From the NCBI GenBank assembly GCA_046732895.1, contig JBKPNZ010000046.1, positions 1 through 14,982 of the forward strand: a DNA stretch of 14,982 nt. Reading direction: 5' to 3'. Origin of the DNA: JBKPNZ01 sp046732895. GTDB lineage: Bacteria > Actinomycetota > Thermoleophilia > Solirubrobacterales > 70-9. The notes under the pieces are model-generated. The model saw only the letters and a list, made by a program, of their open reading frames with translations, did no database searches and was not told the DNA's origin. Both the position numbers and the translations under genes were made by a program. Below are positions 1 through 6,499 of the stretch, in pieces; position 1 is the stretch's first letter; every line of letters begins with the position of its first letter.

Positions 1-2
1 CG

Positions 3-389
3 TATGACGACATCGCGGGGAGGGTGAAGTTGTCGGCGCCTTCGGTGAAGCGGCGGGTGGATCGTCTGCGCGCGGCGGGGGCGCTCGAGGGATTCACGGC
101 GGTGGTGGACCACGGTGCGCTCGGGTGGAACACCGAGGCGCTGGTGGAGCTCTTCTTTCAGCCGGGGACGATGCTCGGTGAGGTGGGGAAGATCCTGGCG
201 GAGCAGCCGGAGGTGGTGGAGGCGTGGAGCGTCACGGGGGAGGCGGATGCGATCGCGAGGGTGAGGACGGCGGACAACTCGGATCTCGAGCGATTGATCA
301 TGGATCTGCAGAGGAACGGATTGGTGGTCCGGACGCGCTCGCAGGTCGTGATGTCGCGGCTGGTGAGCCGGCCGTCGGCGGGGGGCTAG
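3..389 (+). CDS. Lrp/AsnC family transcriptional regulator, 5'-truncated
   Basis: The reading frame is open to the left edge, so the gene starts outside the window; the GTG at 24 is an internal codon. The visible N-terminus, YDDIAGRVKLSAPSVKRRVD, is the recognition part of the AsnC-type winged helix (first lines of the HTH), followed by the linker 'RLRAAGALEGFTAVVD' typical of the family. The rest is the ferredoxin-like ligand/oligomerisation (RAM) domain, with the usual 'V.EAWSVTGEADAIARVRTAD' strand pattern that forms the effector pocket in the dimer-of-dimers. Such proteins sense amino acids or similar small molecules and bind DNA in the cytoplasm. The effector and targets cannot be told from here because the upstream neighbour is not visible. 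The gene ends with TAG at 387, 30 bp from the tRNA on the other strand. Family assignment is strong. Confidence 0.88.
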   Translation, partial: YDDIAGRVKLSAPSVKRRVDRLRAAGALEGFTAVVDHGALGWNTEALVELFFQPGTMLGEVGKILAEQPEVVEAWSVTGEADAIARVRTADNSDLERLIMDLQRNGLVVRTRSQVVMSRLVSRPSAGG

Positions 390-418
390 CCGCGAGGTTC
401 TGAGGGCGAGTGGTCGGA

Positions 419-502
419 TGGGGGAGGTGAGATTCGAACTCACTCAGCACTCTGGCACCGACTTTACAGGCCGGCCCGACTCTCCCACTTCGGCGCTCCC
501 CC
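419..502 (-). tRNA. tRNA-Tyr (anticodon GTA)
   Basis: Read on the minus strand, a complete class II tRNA folds. The acceptor arms are GGGGGAG (502-496) and CTCCCCC (426-420), with discriminator A at 419. The D stem is CCGA/TCGG. The anticodon stem is CCGGC/GTCGG with loop CTGTAAA, anticodon GTA at 467-465. A long variable arm, as bacterial tRNA-Tyr has, precedes the T arm GTGAG-TTCGAAT-CTCAC. The 3' CCA is not encoded (ATCC follows), so it must be added by the CCA enzyme. Length is 84 nt. No copy of the tRNA 3' end was seen elsewhere in the window, so there is no sign of an integrated element. Confidence 0.95.
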
Positions 503-517
503 GCTGTGGGATCGTCG

Positions 518-523
518 ATTCTA
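518..523 (-). promoter_or_regulatory. candidate -10 box of tRNA-Tyr
   Basis: TAGAAT on the minus strand lies 15 nt before the first base of the mature tRNA, leaving room for a short 5' leader trimmed by RNase P. I see no convincing -35 hexamer 16-18 bp further upstream, so the call rests on the -10 and its position. The rest of 503-620 holds no gene. Confidence 0.35.
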
Positions 524-620
524 GGGCCGCCCGGTCGGAGTCCGTATACCGGTCGCCGGGGGGGCTATGGGCGTTCCGTCCGATATATGGACGCAAGAGC
601 CACAACCCCCTCCGCCAGGG

Positions 621-1463
621 TCACTTCCGCCGACGCCGCCGGGCCCGCTTCGGCTTCTCCCCCGGCCCCCGCGACTCCCGCTTCAGCTCCCTCCCGAACG
701 CCTCCTCCGTCACATCGCTCATCACCAGCTGGAACGTCGCCAGCAGCGCCTCCGAGGCCAGCGGGCGCAACCGCTCCAGCGCATCCACCACCTCACCCCA
801 CTGCTCCTCCGGCCTCCCCGCCTCGTCAAACGGCTTCCACACCGCCTCGATGAACAGCTCCACGAACGTGCGCGCCACCGCCTGCGCCTGACGTCGCATC
901 TTCGCCGCCACCTCGAGCGCCCGCTCCGGCGGCACCCCCAATCGCGCCAACTCCGCCCCCGCCCTGTTCAACCGCGGACTGATGATCTCGATCCGCCCAT
1001 CCCCCAGCGGCCTGATCAACCCCAGCCTCTCCGCCTTCTGCAGCACCTCCGGCCCCGCCTCATCCCCCCACCTCTCCGCCTGCTCCTCCACCGTCACGAT
1101 CTCGGGCTGCTCCTCCGCGAACGGCTCCCGCACCGCGCGCGTGAAGTCGAGCACCTCCCGCGTCGAGTCCCCCGCACCCTCGAGCAACCGCTTGATCGCC
1201 CCCAGGTTGAACCCATCCGCCTGCAGCTCCCGAATCAACTCGATCCGCGCCAGATGGTCGGCGCCATAGAACCCCGTCCTCCCCCTCACCTCCGGCGGCG
1301 CCACCAACCCCCGCGACTGGTACGCGCGGATATTGCGCACCGTCATCCCGGTCTTCCGCGCCAACTCATCAATCGTCATCGCGGCCGCGCCGCCACCCCC
1401 CTCATCCGATGTGTCACCACCTCGGCCCCGGGCAGCGCCCCTGCGTTCCGTGACATCACTCAC
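621..1463 (-). CDS. MerR family transcriptional regulator
   Basis: A 280-residue protein. Residues ~29-97 are a MerR winged HTH: MTIDELARKTGMTVRNIRAY, then the wing 'GLVAPPEVRGRTGFYGADHLARIELIRELQADGF' and 'NLGAIKRLLE'. The rest (~100-250) is a helical effector/dimerisation region with no B12-binding, Cys-metal or GyrI-type motif that I recognise, so the signal is unknown. The tail ends in a very basic stretch (KPKRARRRRRK). The GTG start at 1463 is preferred because a TAATCT box sits exactly 6 nt upstream, pointing to a leaderless mRNA. The internal ATG at 1379 is the alternative and would drop a low-complexity Gly/Arg N-terminus. It is divergent from the membrane protein/monooxygenase operon with 51 bp between, so it most likely controls that operon and itself. 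Confidence 0.85.
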   Translation of the reverse strand: MSDVTERRGAARGRGGDTSDEGGGGAAAMTIDELARKTGMTVRNIRAYQSRGLVAPPEVRGRTGFYGADHLARIELIRELQADGFNLGAIKRLLEGAGDSTREVLDFTRAVREPFAEEQPEIVTVEEQAERWGDEAGPEVLQKAERLGLIRPLGDGRIEIISPRLNRAGAELARLGVPPERALEVAAKMRRQAQAVARTFVELFIEAVWKPFDEAGRPEEQWGEVVDALERLRPLASEALLATFQLVMSDVTEEAFGRELKRESRGPGEKPKRARRRRRK

Positions 1464-1507
1464 ATGACCAGATTACGGTGTTTCATGTGACATCAATCGG
1501 TGTAACA
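1450..1507. promoter_or_regulatory. putative MerR operator: repeated TGTNACA / GTGACATCA motifs
   Basis: The gap between the divergent genes holds structured repeats. The 9-mer GTGACATCA occurs twice in the same orientation (1450-1458 and 1487-1495). CACATGA (1461-1467) is mirrored by TCATGTG (1483-1489) across 15 bp. TGTGACA (1486-1492) and TGTAACA (1501-1507) are self-palindromic heptamers with starts 15 bp apart. The repeats flank or overlap both -10 boxes, the arrangement expected of a regulator that controls both directions. The assignment to the neighbouring MerR protein is inference from position. Confidence 0.55.
1470..1475 (-). promoter_or_regulatory. -10 box of the MerR gene (leaderless)
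   Basis: TAATCT on the minus strand is followed by 6 nt and then the GTG start at 1463, so transcription would start at or next to the start codon. A TTGATG lies 15 bp upstream as a possible, tightly spaced -35. The hexamer lies inside the inverted repeat CACATGA...TCATGTG, which suggests autoregulation. Confidence 0.45.
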
Positions 1508-1508
1508 T
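1503..1508 (+). promoter_or_regulatory. -10 box of the membrane protein/monooxygenase operon (leaderless)
   Basis: TAACAT is followed by 6 nt and the ATG at 1515, the same geometry as the MerR promoter on the other strand. The only Shine-Dalgarno-like bases (AGGA, 1509-1512) are 2 nt from the ATG, too close to work, which supports a leaderless mRNA. No canonical -35 is seen, as is common for activator-dependent promoters. The hexamer overlaps the TGTAACA repeat. Confidence 0.45.
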
Positions 1509-1514
1509 AGGACC

Positions 1515-3380
1515 ATGCAGGCGTTGACCCACACCCTCTCGGCCCTGGCGGCCACCCCCGCGAGCGGCACCGAGCCCGCCGGAGGCGCCGCCATCGGCCA
1601 GGTCGTTCTCGCCACCGCCATGGCCGGCATCGCCTTCGCCGTTCTCGCCTGGCTCTGCATGGGCCACCGCGCCGGCACCGTCCCCTACCTCGGCCGCGCC
1701 GCCGCCACCACCGCGCGCATCGCGGGCATTCCCGGCTGGGCCGCCCTTCCATCCTTCCTCTCCGCCGTCTCCCTCCTCGTCGCCCTCCTCGGCATGTACT
1801 GGGATATCTCCCTGCACATCGACGTCGGGCGCGATCCCGGGCCCCTCGCCAACCCCGCCCACTACCTCATCCTCGCCGGCCTCTTCGGCATCCTCGCCGC
1901 CGGCACGCTCGCCGTCTTCCTCCCCTCCGAACGCCCCGGCCCGTCGGCCGTCCACATCGCCGGCAACTGGTACGCACCGGTCGGCGGCATCCTCATCGCC
2001 GTCTGCGGCGCCTTCGCCCTCATCGGCTTCCCTCTTGACGACCTCTGGCACCGTCTCTTCGGCCAGGACGTCACCCTCTGGGGCCCCACCCACCTCATGC
2101 TCATCGGTGGCGCGGCCATGACCCTGGTGGGCCAGGCTGTCCTCCTCGTCGAGGGCATGCGCGCCCGCAAAGAGACCGCCGCCACCCGCACCGAGACCTC
2201 GCTCGCCGTGCGCGTTCGCCGCGTTGGCCTGATGGGCGGCCTCCTCATCGGCCTCTCCACCTTCCAGGGCGAGTTCGACTTCGGCGTCCCCCAGTTCCGC
2301 TTCATCTTCGAGCCGATCCTTCTCGCACTCGCGGCGTCGGTCGCCCTCGTCTGCGCGCGCCTTTGGATCGGTCGCGGCGGCGCGCTTTTGGCCGCGGCGA
2401 TGTTCGTCCTCGTCCGCGGCACGGTCGGCCTGACCGTCTGGGGCGTCTTCGGCGAGACCTTCCCCCACCTCCCGATCTATCTCGCGGAGGCGGCCATCGT
2501 CGAGCTCACCGCCCTCGCCCTCACCCGCGGCGACCGCGAGCTCAGCCCTCTCGCCCTCGGCGCCATCTCGGGCGTCCTGATCGGCACCGTCGGCTTCGCC
2601 GCCGAATACGGCTGGAGCCAGTTCGCGACGCCACTCCCGTGGACCACCGACCTCCTCCCCGAGGGAGTCGTCCTGGCGACGGTCACCGCCATCGCCGGCG
2701 GCCTCGTCGGCGCCCTCCTGGGCATCGCGTTGCGCGGCGAGCTCCACCACCGCCCCTGGGTTCGCGCCATCCCGATCACCTCCCTCCTCACGATCATGGT
2801 CGTCGTCGGCATCGGGCTCGTCACGAGCGTCCCCAGCGGCGTGCGCGCAGACGTCACCCTCAAGGACACGACCCCGAAGCCCAAGCGCGAGGTGCAGGCC
2901 ACCGTCCGCATCGATCCCGCCGACGCCGCCTCCAACCCCGCCTGGTTCACGGCGACCTCGTGGCAGGGGGGCGGGCTCGTCGTCAACCGCCTCGCCGAGA
3001 CTGGACCCGGCACCTACCGGACCACCGAGCCGATCCCGGTCTACGGCGACTGGAAGGCCATGATCCGCCTCCAGCGCGGCGACGAGGTCCTGGGCATCCC
3101 GATCTACCTTCCCGAGGACCCCGCGATCCCCGCCCCGAAGGTCCCGGCGCCGGACCACTTCACCCGCACCTTCACCTCAGACCACCAGATCCTCCAGCGT
3201 GAGCAGAACCAGGACGTGCCCGGCTGGCTCGATCTCGTCGCCCATCTCGTCGTCCTCGCGATCGCGCTCTCCCTCCTCGCCGGGCTCGCATGGGGCGTCG
3301 GCCGCATCGGCCACGACTCCCCCCGCCCCCGCCGTGAGCGCCGGCCCGCCACCTCCCTGCGACCCGTGGGGGCGCGCTGA
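1515..3380 (+). CDS. polytopic membrane protein with extracytoplasmic C-terminal domain, unknown function
   Basis: I do not recognise a named family. About 13 membrane segments can be read by eye, e.g. near residues 28-49, 79-96, 115-136, 155-174, 192-212, 264-284, 290-310, 347-366, 384-405 and 420-440. They are followed by an extracytoplasmic stretch (~441-568) and a last anchor at 571-595. The segment 458-540 looks like a small beta-sandwich of YtkA/FixH type ('GTYRTTEPIPVYGDWKAMI'), a resemblance only. Charged and His residues cluster at membrane edges: W96-D97, H101-I-D103, H117, D175-D176, H179, P191-T-H193, E253 and D255. They could bind a metal. It starts leaderless at ATG 1515, and its TGA shares one base with the monooxygenase ATG, so the two are co-transcribed and probably act together. 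It sits under the divergent MerR regulator. Transporter or membrane-bound metalloenzyme are both possible. Confidence 0.75.
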   Translation: MQALTHTLSALAATPASGTEPAGGAAIGQVVLATAMAGIAFAVLAWLCMGHRAGTVPYLGRAAATTARIAGIPGWAALPSFLSAVSLLVALLGMYWDISLHIDVGRDPGPLANPAHYLILAGLFGILAAGTLAVFLPSERPGPSAVHIAGNWYAPVGGILIAVCGAFALIGFPLDDLWHRLFGQDVTLWGPTHLMLIGGAAMTLVGQAVLLVEGMRARKETAATRTETSLAVRVRRVGLMGGLLIGLSTFQGEFDFGVPQFRFIFEPILLALAASVALVCARLWIGRGGALLAAAMFVLVRGTVGLTVWGVFGETFPHLPIYLAEAAIVELTALALTRGDRELSPLALGAISGVLIGTVGFAAEYGWSQFATPLPWTTDLLPEGVVLATVTAIAGGLVGALLGIALRGELHHRPWVRAIPITSLLTIMVVVGIGLVTSVPSGVRADVTLKDTTPKPKREVQATVRIDPADAASNPAWFTATSWQGGGLVVNRLAETGPGTYRTTEPIPVYGDWKAMIRLQRGDEVLGIPIYLPEDPAIPAPKVPAPDHFTRTFTSDHQILQREQNQDVPGWLDLVAHLVVLAIALSLLAGLAWGVGRIGHDSPRPRRERRPATSLRPVGAR

Positions 3381-4738
3381 TGGCTGCGGACGGAGGCCGG
3401 CGCTACTGCGTCATCGGCGCCGGCTATTCCGGCAACGGCGTGGCGAAGGCGCTCAAGGACGCGGGCATCCCCTACGACCACCTCGAGCGCAACTCATACG
3501 CCGGTGGCAACTGGGCGGACGGCGTCTACGACTCCACGCACATCATCAGCTCGCGCGACTCCACCGAGTACGGCGACTTCCCGATGCCGCGCGACTACCC
3601 CGACTTCCCCTCGCGCGAGCAGGTCGTCACCTACCTCAACTCCTACATCGACCACTTCGGCCTGCGCGAGCACATCGAGTTCGAGACCGAGGTCCTTCGG
3701 TGTGAGCCTCTCGACGCGCATGCCCTCAGCGGCTGGCGCCTCGAGCTGCGCCTTCCCGACGGGACCACCGAGGTCCGCCACTACGCCGGCGTCATCGTCG
3801 CCAACGGCCACCACTGGGACAAGCGCTATCCCGACTACCCCGGCCACTTCTCGGGCAGGGAGATCCACTCGAAGGACTACAAACGCCCGGCCGACCTCGA
3901 AGGCGAGCGCGTACTCGTCGTCGGTGGCGGCAACTCGGCGTGCGACATCGCGGTGGAGGCCGCGGGGACCTTCGGCGCCGCCGACATCTCGATGCGCCGC
4001 GGCTACTGGTTCCTCCCGAAGAGCTTCCTGGGCATCCCGCTCGCCGAGTGGGACCGCCCGTGGATGCCCGTGCCGATGCAGCGCCAGGTCGTCAAGCTCG
4101 CGGCCCGCGCGACCTTCGGCAGCTACGAGCGCTACGGCCTCGAGCACCCCGACCACCGACCATTCGACAAGCACCCGACGGTCAACTCGCAGCTCCTCTA
4201 CTTCCTGCGCCACGGCCGTGTCCGCCCGCGCCGCGACATCGCCCGCCTCGACGGCTCCACCGTTCACTTCGTGGACGGCACCGACTCCGACTACGACACG
4301 ATCGTCTGGGCCACCGGCTTCAACATCAGCTTCCCGTTCCTCGACCGCGACCTCTTCGAGTGGCAGGACGGCGTCCCCCTGCGCGTCGGCAGCCTGTTCG
4401 CCCCCGGCCTCGCGAACCTCTACATCTTCGGCCTGCAGCAGCCCCGCGGTGGCGCCGGCCCGCTGATCACGGCGGGCGCCGAGATGGTGGCGCGCTTCAT
4501 CGCGGTACAGGAGCACCTGGACCATCCCCTCGGCGACGACTTCGCCCACCTCCGCCCGCCGAACGCCCGCATGCTCACCGGCGTCAGCGAGACGATGCGC
4601 GAGATCCGCCGCGCCCGCCTGGCGCTCCGCCTGATCCAGCGGCTCGCCCGCCTCCGGGGACACACGATCGCCTCACCGCCAGAGGTCCCGCCCGTCGAGG
4701 CGGCCGCCCACCCCACGGAGCTCCAGGCCGTGGCGTAG
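3380..4738 (+). CDS. flavin-containing monooxygenase (class B FMO-like, FAD/NADPH)
   Basis: A 452-residue cytoplasmic flavoprotein with the full FMO signature. It has the FAD Rossmann motif GAGYSG at residues 13-18, and the FMO fingerprint FxGxxxHxxxY at 157-167 (FSGREIHSKDY). The second, NADPH-binding glycine motif GGGNSA lies at 182-187, and the 'IVWATGF' motif at 308-314. These enzymes use NADPH and O2 to form a flavin hydroperoxide that oxygenates a soft nucleophile or a ketone. The fingerprint ends in Y rather than the W-P/D of classical Baeyer-Villiger enzymes, so N- or S-oxygenation is slightly favoured, but the substrate is unknown. Its ATG overlaps the stop of the membrane protein (TGATG), so translational coupling is likely. 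The last ~25 residues (EVPPVEAAAHP...) are a low-complexity tail. Confidence 0.9.
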   Translation: MAADGGRRYCVIGAGYSGNGVAKALKDAGIPYDHLERNSYAGGNWADGVYDSTHIISSRDSTEYGDFPMPRDYPDFPSREQVVTYLNSYIDHFGLREHIEFETEVLRCEPLDAHALSGWRLELRLPDGTTEVRHYAGVIVANGHHWDKRYPDYPGHFSGREIHSKDYKRPADLEGERVLVVGGGNSACDIAVEAAGTFGAADISMRRGYWFLPKSFLGIPLAEWDRPWMPVPMQRQVVKLAARATFGSYERYGLEHPDHRPFDKHPTVNSQLLYFLRHGRVRPRRDIARLDGSTVHFVDGTDSDYDTIVWATGFNISFPFLDRDLFEWQDGVPLRVGSLFAPGLANLYIFGLQQPRGGAGPLITAGAEMVARFIAVQEHLDHPLGDDFAHLRPPNARMLTGVSETMREIRRARLALRLIQRLARLRGHTIASPPEVPPVEAAAHPTELQAVA

Positions 4739-4764
4739 GGGCCGAAGCCGGCCGCCGCCCCGGA

Positions 4765-4770
4765 TAGGGT
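4765..4770 (+). promoter_or_regulatory. -10 box of the coiled-coil gene (leaderless)
   Basis: TAGGGT ends 7 nt before the GTG at 4778, so the transcript would begin at the start codon. There is no Shine-Dalgarno in between. This fixes the GTG as the likely start. Confidence 0.45.
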
Positions 4771-4777
4771 CCCGCCA

Positions 4778-5131
4778 GTGGCAGCTCTCGATCGCATCGG
4801 CTCGCCCGTCGGCAGGGCGCTCACCCCACTGCGCTCCGCAGGCGCCGCCCTCAACCCCCTCTTCCTCCCCCGCCTGCTGATCCAGGCTGCCGCCGACGTC
4901 CAGTCCATCGCCGCCTCGACTCGAACCCTCACCGTCGCGGTCGCGCAGCTCGAGGCGATCAACGAGCGCGTCGATTCACTCGACGACGAGGTCAAGCGCA
5001 TGCGCACCGCCGTCGAGGCGATCGGCGCCGACGTCGAGGGCATGCAGGAGCACATCGCCCCGCTGGGCGGCATGGCCGCCCGGCTCAGTCGCCTGAGCGT
5101 TCGCCGCCGCGGCGTTCCGCCGGCGCCCTAG
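4778..5131 (+). CDS. small coiled-coil protein, unknown function
   Basis: A 117-residue protein starting at GTG. Residues 1-35 contain a Pro/Leu-rich hydrophobic patch (LNPLFLPRLLIQAA) that could lie on a membrane. Residues ~38-106 carry hydrophobic residues at heptad spacing (TVAVAQLEAINERVDSLDDEVKRM, then further to IAPLGGMAARLSRL), which reads as one long coiled coil. The tail is basic (VRRRGVPPAP). No enzyme motif is present. It follows the monooxygenase by 39 bp but has its own -10 box, so it need not belong to that operon. Its TAG stop overlaps the stop of rpoD on the other strand. Coding is supported by the heptad pattern and the promoter; function is unknown. Confidence 0.7.
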   Translation: MAALDRIGSPVGRALTPLRSAGAALNPLFLPRLLIQAAADVQSIAASTRTLTVAVAQLEAINERVDSLDDEVKRMRTAVEAIGADVEGMQEHIAPLGGMAARLSRLSVRRRGVPPAP

Positions 5132-6300
5132 GCCCGCTCGCGCAGGCGCTGCGCCTCGGGCAGCTGCTTCAGCTTGCGCAGGGTGTTGTTCTCGATCTGC
5201 CGAATCCGCTCGCGGGTGACGCCGAAGGCGCGGCCCACCTCTTCCAGCGTCAGCGGCTCGTGGCCGCGCAGTCCGTAGCGGAGCTCGATCACCTGGCGCT
5301 CGCGCTCGGGAAGGGCATCGAGCGCCTTCTGGATGTCCTCGCGCTGGAGATTCTCGGTCGCGGCATCGAACGGCTCCTCGATGGACTCGTCCGCGACGAA
5401 GTCGCCCAGCTCCGACTCATCCTCGTCGCCGACGGGCTTCTCCAGCGAGACCGGCATCTGGGCGACGCGCAGGATGTCGCGCACCTCCCGCACCGGCACC
5501 TTCAGCTCTGCGGCGATCTCGGCCGGCTCGGGCTCGCGGCCGAGCCGCTGCACCAGCTGCCGCTCGACGTGGGTGACGCGATTGAGCTTCTCCACCATGT
5601 GCACCGGGATTCGAATCGTCCGCGCCTTGTCCGCGATCGCGCGCGTGACCGCCTGGCGGATCCACCAGGTGGCGTACGTCGAGAACTTGTAGCCGCGCCG
5701 GTAATCGAACTTCTCGACTGCGCGAATCAACCCGAGTGACCCCTCCTGGATCAGGTCGAGGAAGCTGAGACCGCGTCCCAGATAACCCTTCGCGATCGAG
5801 ACGACGAGCCGCAGGTTCGCCTCGACCATGTGCCGCTTGGCCATCATGTCGCCGCGCTCGATCCGCTTCGCCAACTCGATCTCCTGCTCGGCCGTGAGCA
5901 GATCGACCCGCCCGATGGAGCGCAGGTACAGGCGCAGCGAGTCGAGGCTCGGCTCGACGGTGAGGTCGAGCTCGGGCTTTTTCGCCTGGCCCGGCTGCCC
6001 CTCGCCCTTCGCTTCCTTGTACGCGGTGAGGCCATCCTCCGCGATGACGTCGACCCCATGCTCGATCAGGTACGCGTGGAGCTCACCGACCTGCTCCTTC
6101 GTGACCTCGACCTCCTCGAGCGTCGCCGCGATCTGCTCGAACGTCAGATAGCCCTGCTCGCGCCCGGACGAGATGAGCGCCTTGAGCTCCTCGGTGTCCT
6201 GGAAGGAGGATTCGCCGTTGGCGAGAGGCTCCCCATCGGGTGCACCGGCAGCGTCCGGCCCGTCCCCTTCTCTCAGCAGTGCCTCTCCCTTGTCAGCCAC
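5128..6300 (-). CDS. rpoD: RNA polymerase primary sigma factor (RpoD/SigA)
   Basis: The vegetative sigma-70 subunit, which directs RNA polymerase to -10/-35 promoters. In order: a region 1.1-like helical domain (ELKALISSGREQGYLTFEQI...HGVDVI), then region 1.2 (DSLRLYLRSIGRVDLLTAEQ). Region 2 has the 'GLSFLDLIQEGSLGLIRAVEKFDYRRG' core and the -10 melting/recognition helix 'YKFSTYATWWIRQAV'. Region 3 follows (PVHMVEKLNRV...), and region 4 with the -35 HTH (LTLEEVGRAFGVTRERIRQIE). From GTG 6300 it is 390 residues, a normal short actinobacterial length. The frame stays open to an ATG at 6384, but that lies upstream of a good promoter (TATACT 6342-6337), and an AGGAGG sits 12 nt before GTG 6300, so I choose 6300. 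The stop overlaps the neighbour's stop (CTAG). Confidence 0.95.
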   Translation of the reverse strand: MADKGEALLREGDGPDAAGAPDGEPLANGESSFQDTEELKALISSGREQGYLTFEQIAATLEEVEVTKEQVGELHAYLIEHGVDVIAEDGLTAYKEAKGEGQPGQAKKPELDLTVEPSLDSLRLYLRSIGRVDLLTAEQEIELAKRIERGDMMAKRHMVEANLRLVVSIAKGYLGRGLSFLDLIQEGSLGLIRAVEKFDYRRGYKFSTYATWWIRQAVTRAIADKARTIRIPVHMVEKLNRVTHVERQLVQRLGREPEPAEIAAELKVPVREVRDILRVAQMPVSLEKPVGDEDESELGDFVADESIEEPFDAATENLQREDIQKALDALPERERQVIELRYGLRGHEPLTLEEVGRAFGVTRERIRQIENNTLRKLKQLPEAQRLRERA

Positions 6301-6312
6301 GCGGCTGGCCGT

Positions 6313-6342
6313 CCTCCTGGCTCGCTCGGCGCGCGAAGTATA
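6313..6342 (-). promoter_or_regulatory. rpoD -10 box and Shine-Dalgarno
   Basis: On the minus strand TATACT (6342-6337) is the best -10 hexamer in the window. It is followed by AGGAGG (6318-6313), 12 nt before GTG 6300. This gives a leader of about 30 nt. It decides the rpoD start, since the in-frame ATG at 6384 would lie upstream of this promoter. The -35 region is weak. Confidence 0.5.
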
Positions 6343-6384
6343 GGCAGCGTTTGCGGCGCTTCGGCGCAGTGGCCCCCCGCACAT

Positions 6385-6400
6385 TTGGCCATCCGGCCAA
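6385..6400. promoter_or_regulatory. perfect inverted repeat between rpoD and folE2
   Basis: TTGGCC-ATCC-GGCCAA is a 6-bp perfect palindrome with a 4-nt centre. It lies in the divergent intergenic region about 45 bp upstream of the rpoD -10 and 85 bp before the folE2 -10. It could be an operator or a chance GC-rich palindrome. It does not resemble an AT-rich Zur box, the usual control of FolE2 genes. Confidence 0.25.
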
Positions 6401-6484
6401 TCCGGGCGGAAATTCCGGACGCCGCTCGTGTGTGTTTTGCCGCGATGGCGCGCACACTCACCCGGACCGGAACCGGCGACCCCT

Positions 6485-6490
6485 TACCCT
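6485..6490 (+). promoter_or_regulatory. candidate -10 box of folE2
   Basis: TACCCT ends 9 nt before the ATG at 6500. The leader would be only about 2-3 nt and there is no Shine-Dalgarno, so translation would be essentially leaderless. No clear -35. Confidence 0.4.
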
Positions 6491-6499
6491 GCATGGACC

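Noticed and set aside
419..502. tRNA-Tyr as an attachment site for an integrated element
   Set aside because: No repeat of the tRNA 3' end and no integrase were seen in the window.
577..593. CGTCC-GATATAT-GGACG inverted repeat below the MerR stop
   Set aside because: Only a 5-bp stem with a 7-nt loop and no T-run; could be part of a terminator but too weak to annotate.
418..891. Plus-strand frame starting at 418
   Set aside because: It runs through the tRNA-Tyr gene and antisense to MerR; no protein-like features.
567..1490. 307-residue plus-strand frame rich in Pro, Arg, Leu and His
   Set aside because: Shadow of the MerR gene on the other strand; no recognisable domain.
1450..1507. B12/light-type (CarH/LitR) operator
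   Set aside because: The repeats are 15 bp apart rather than the 11-bp spacing known for CarH, and the adjacent MerR protein lacks a B12-binding motif.
1473..3158. 561-residue minus-strand frame opposite the membrane protein
   Set aside because: Composition (runs of Gly, Asp, Glu, Ala) is that of a GC-rich antisense shadow; the plus strand shows clear membrane helices, a promoter and a coupled stop.
3494..4663. 389-residue minus-strand frame opposite the monooxygenase
   Set aside because: Antisense shadow; the plus strand has intact FMO motifs.
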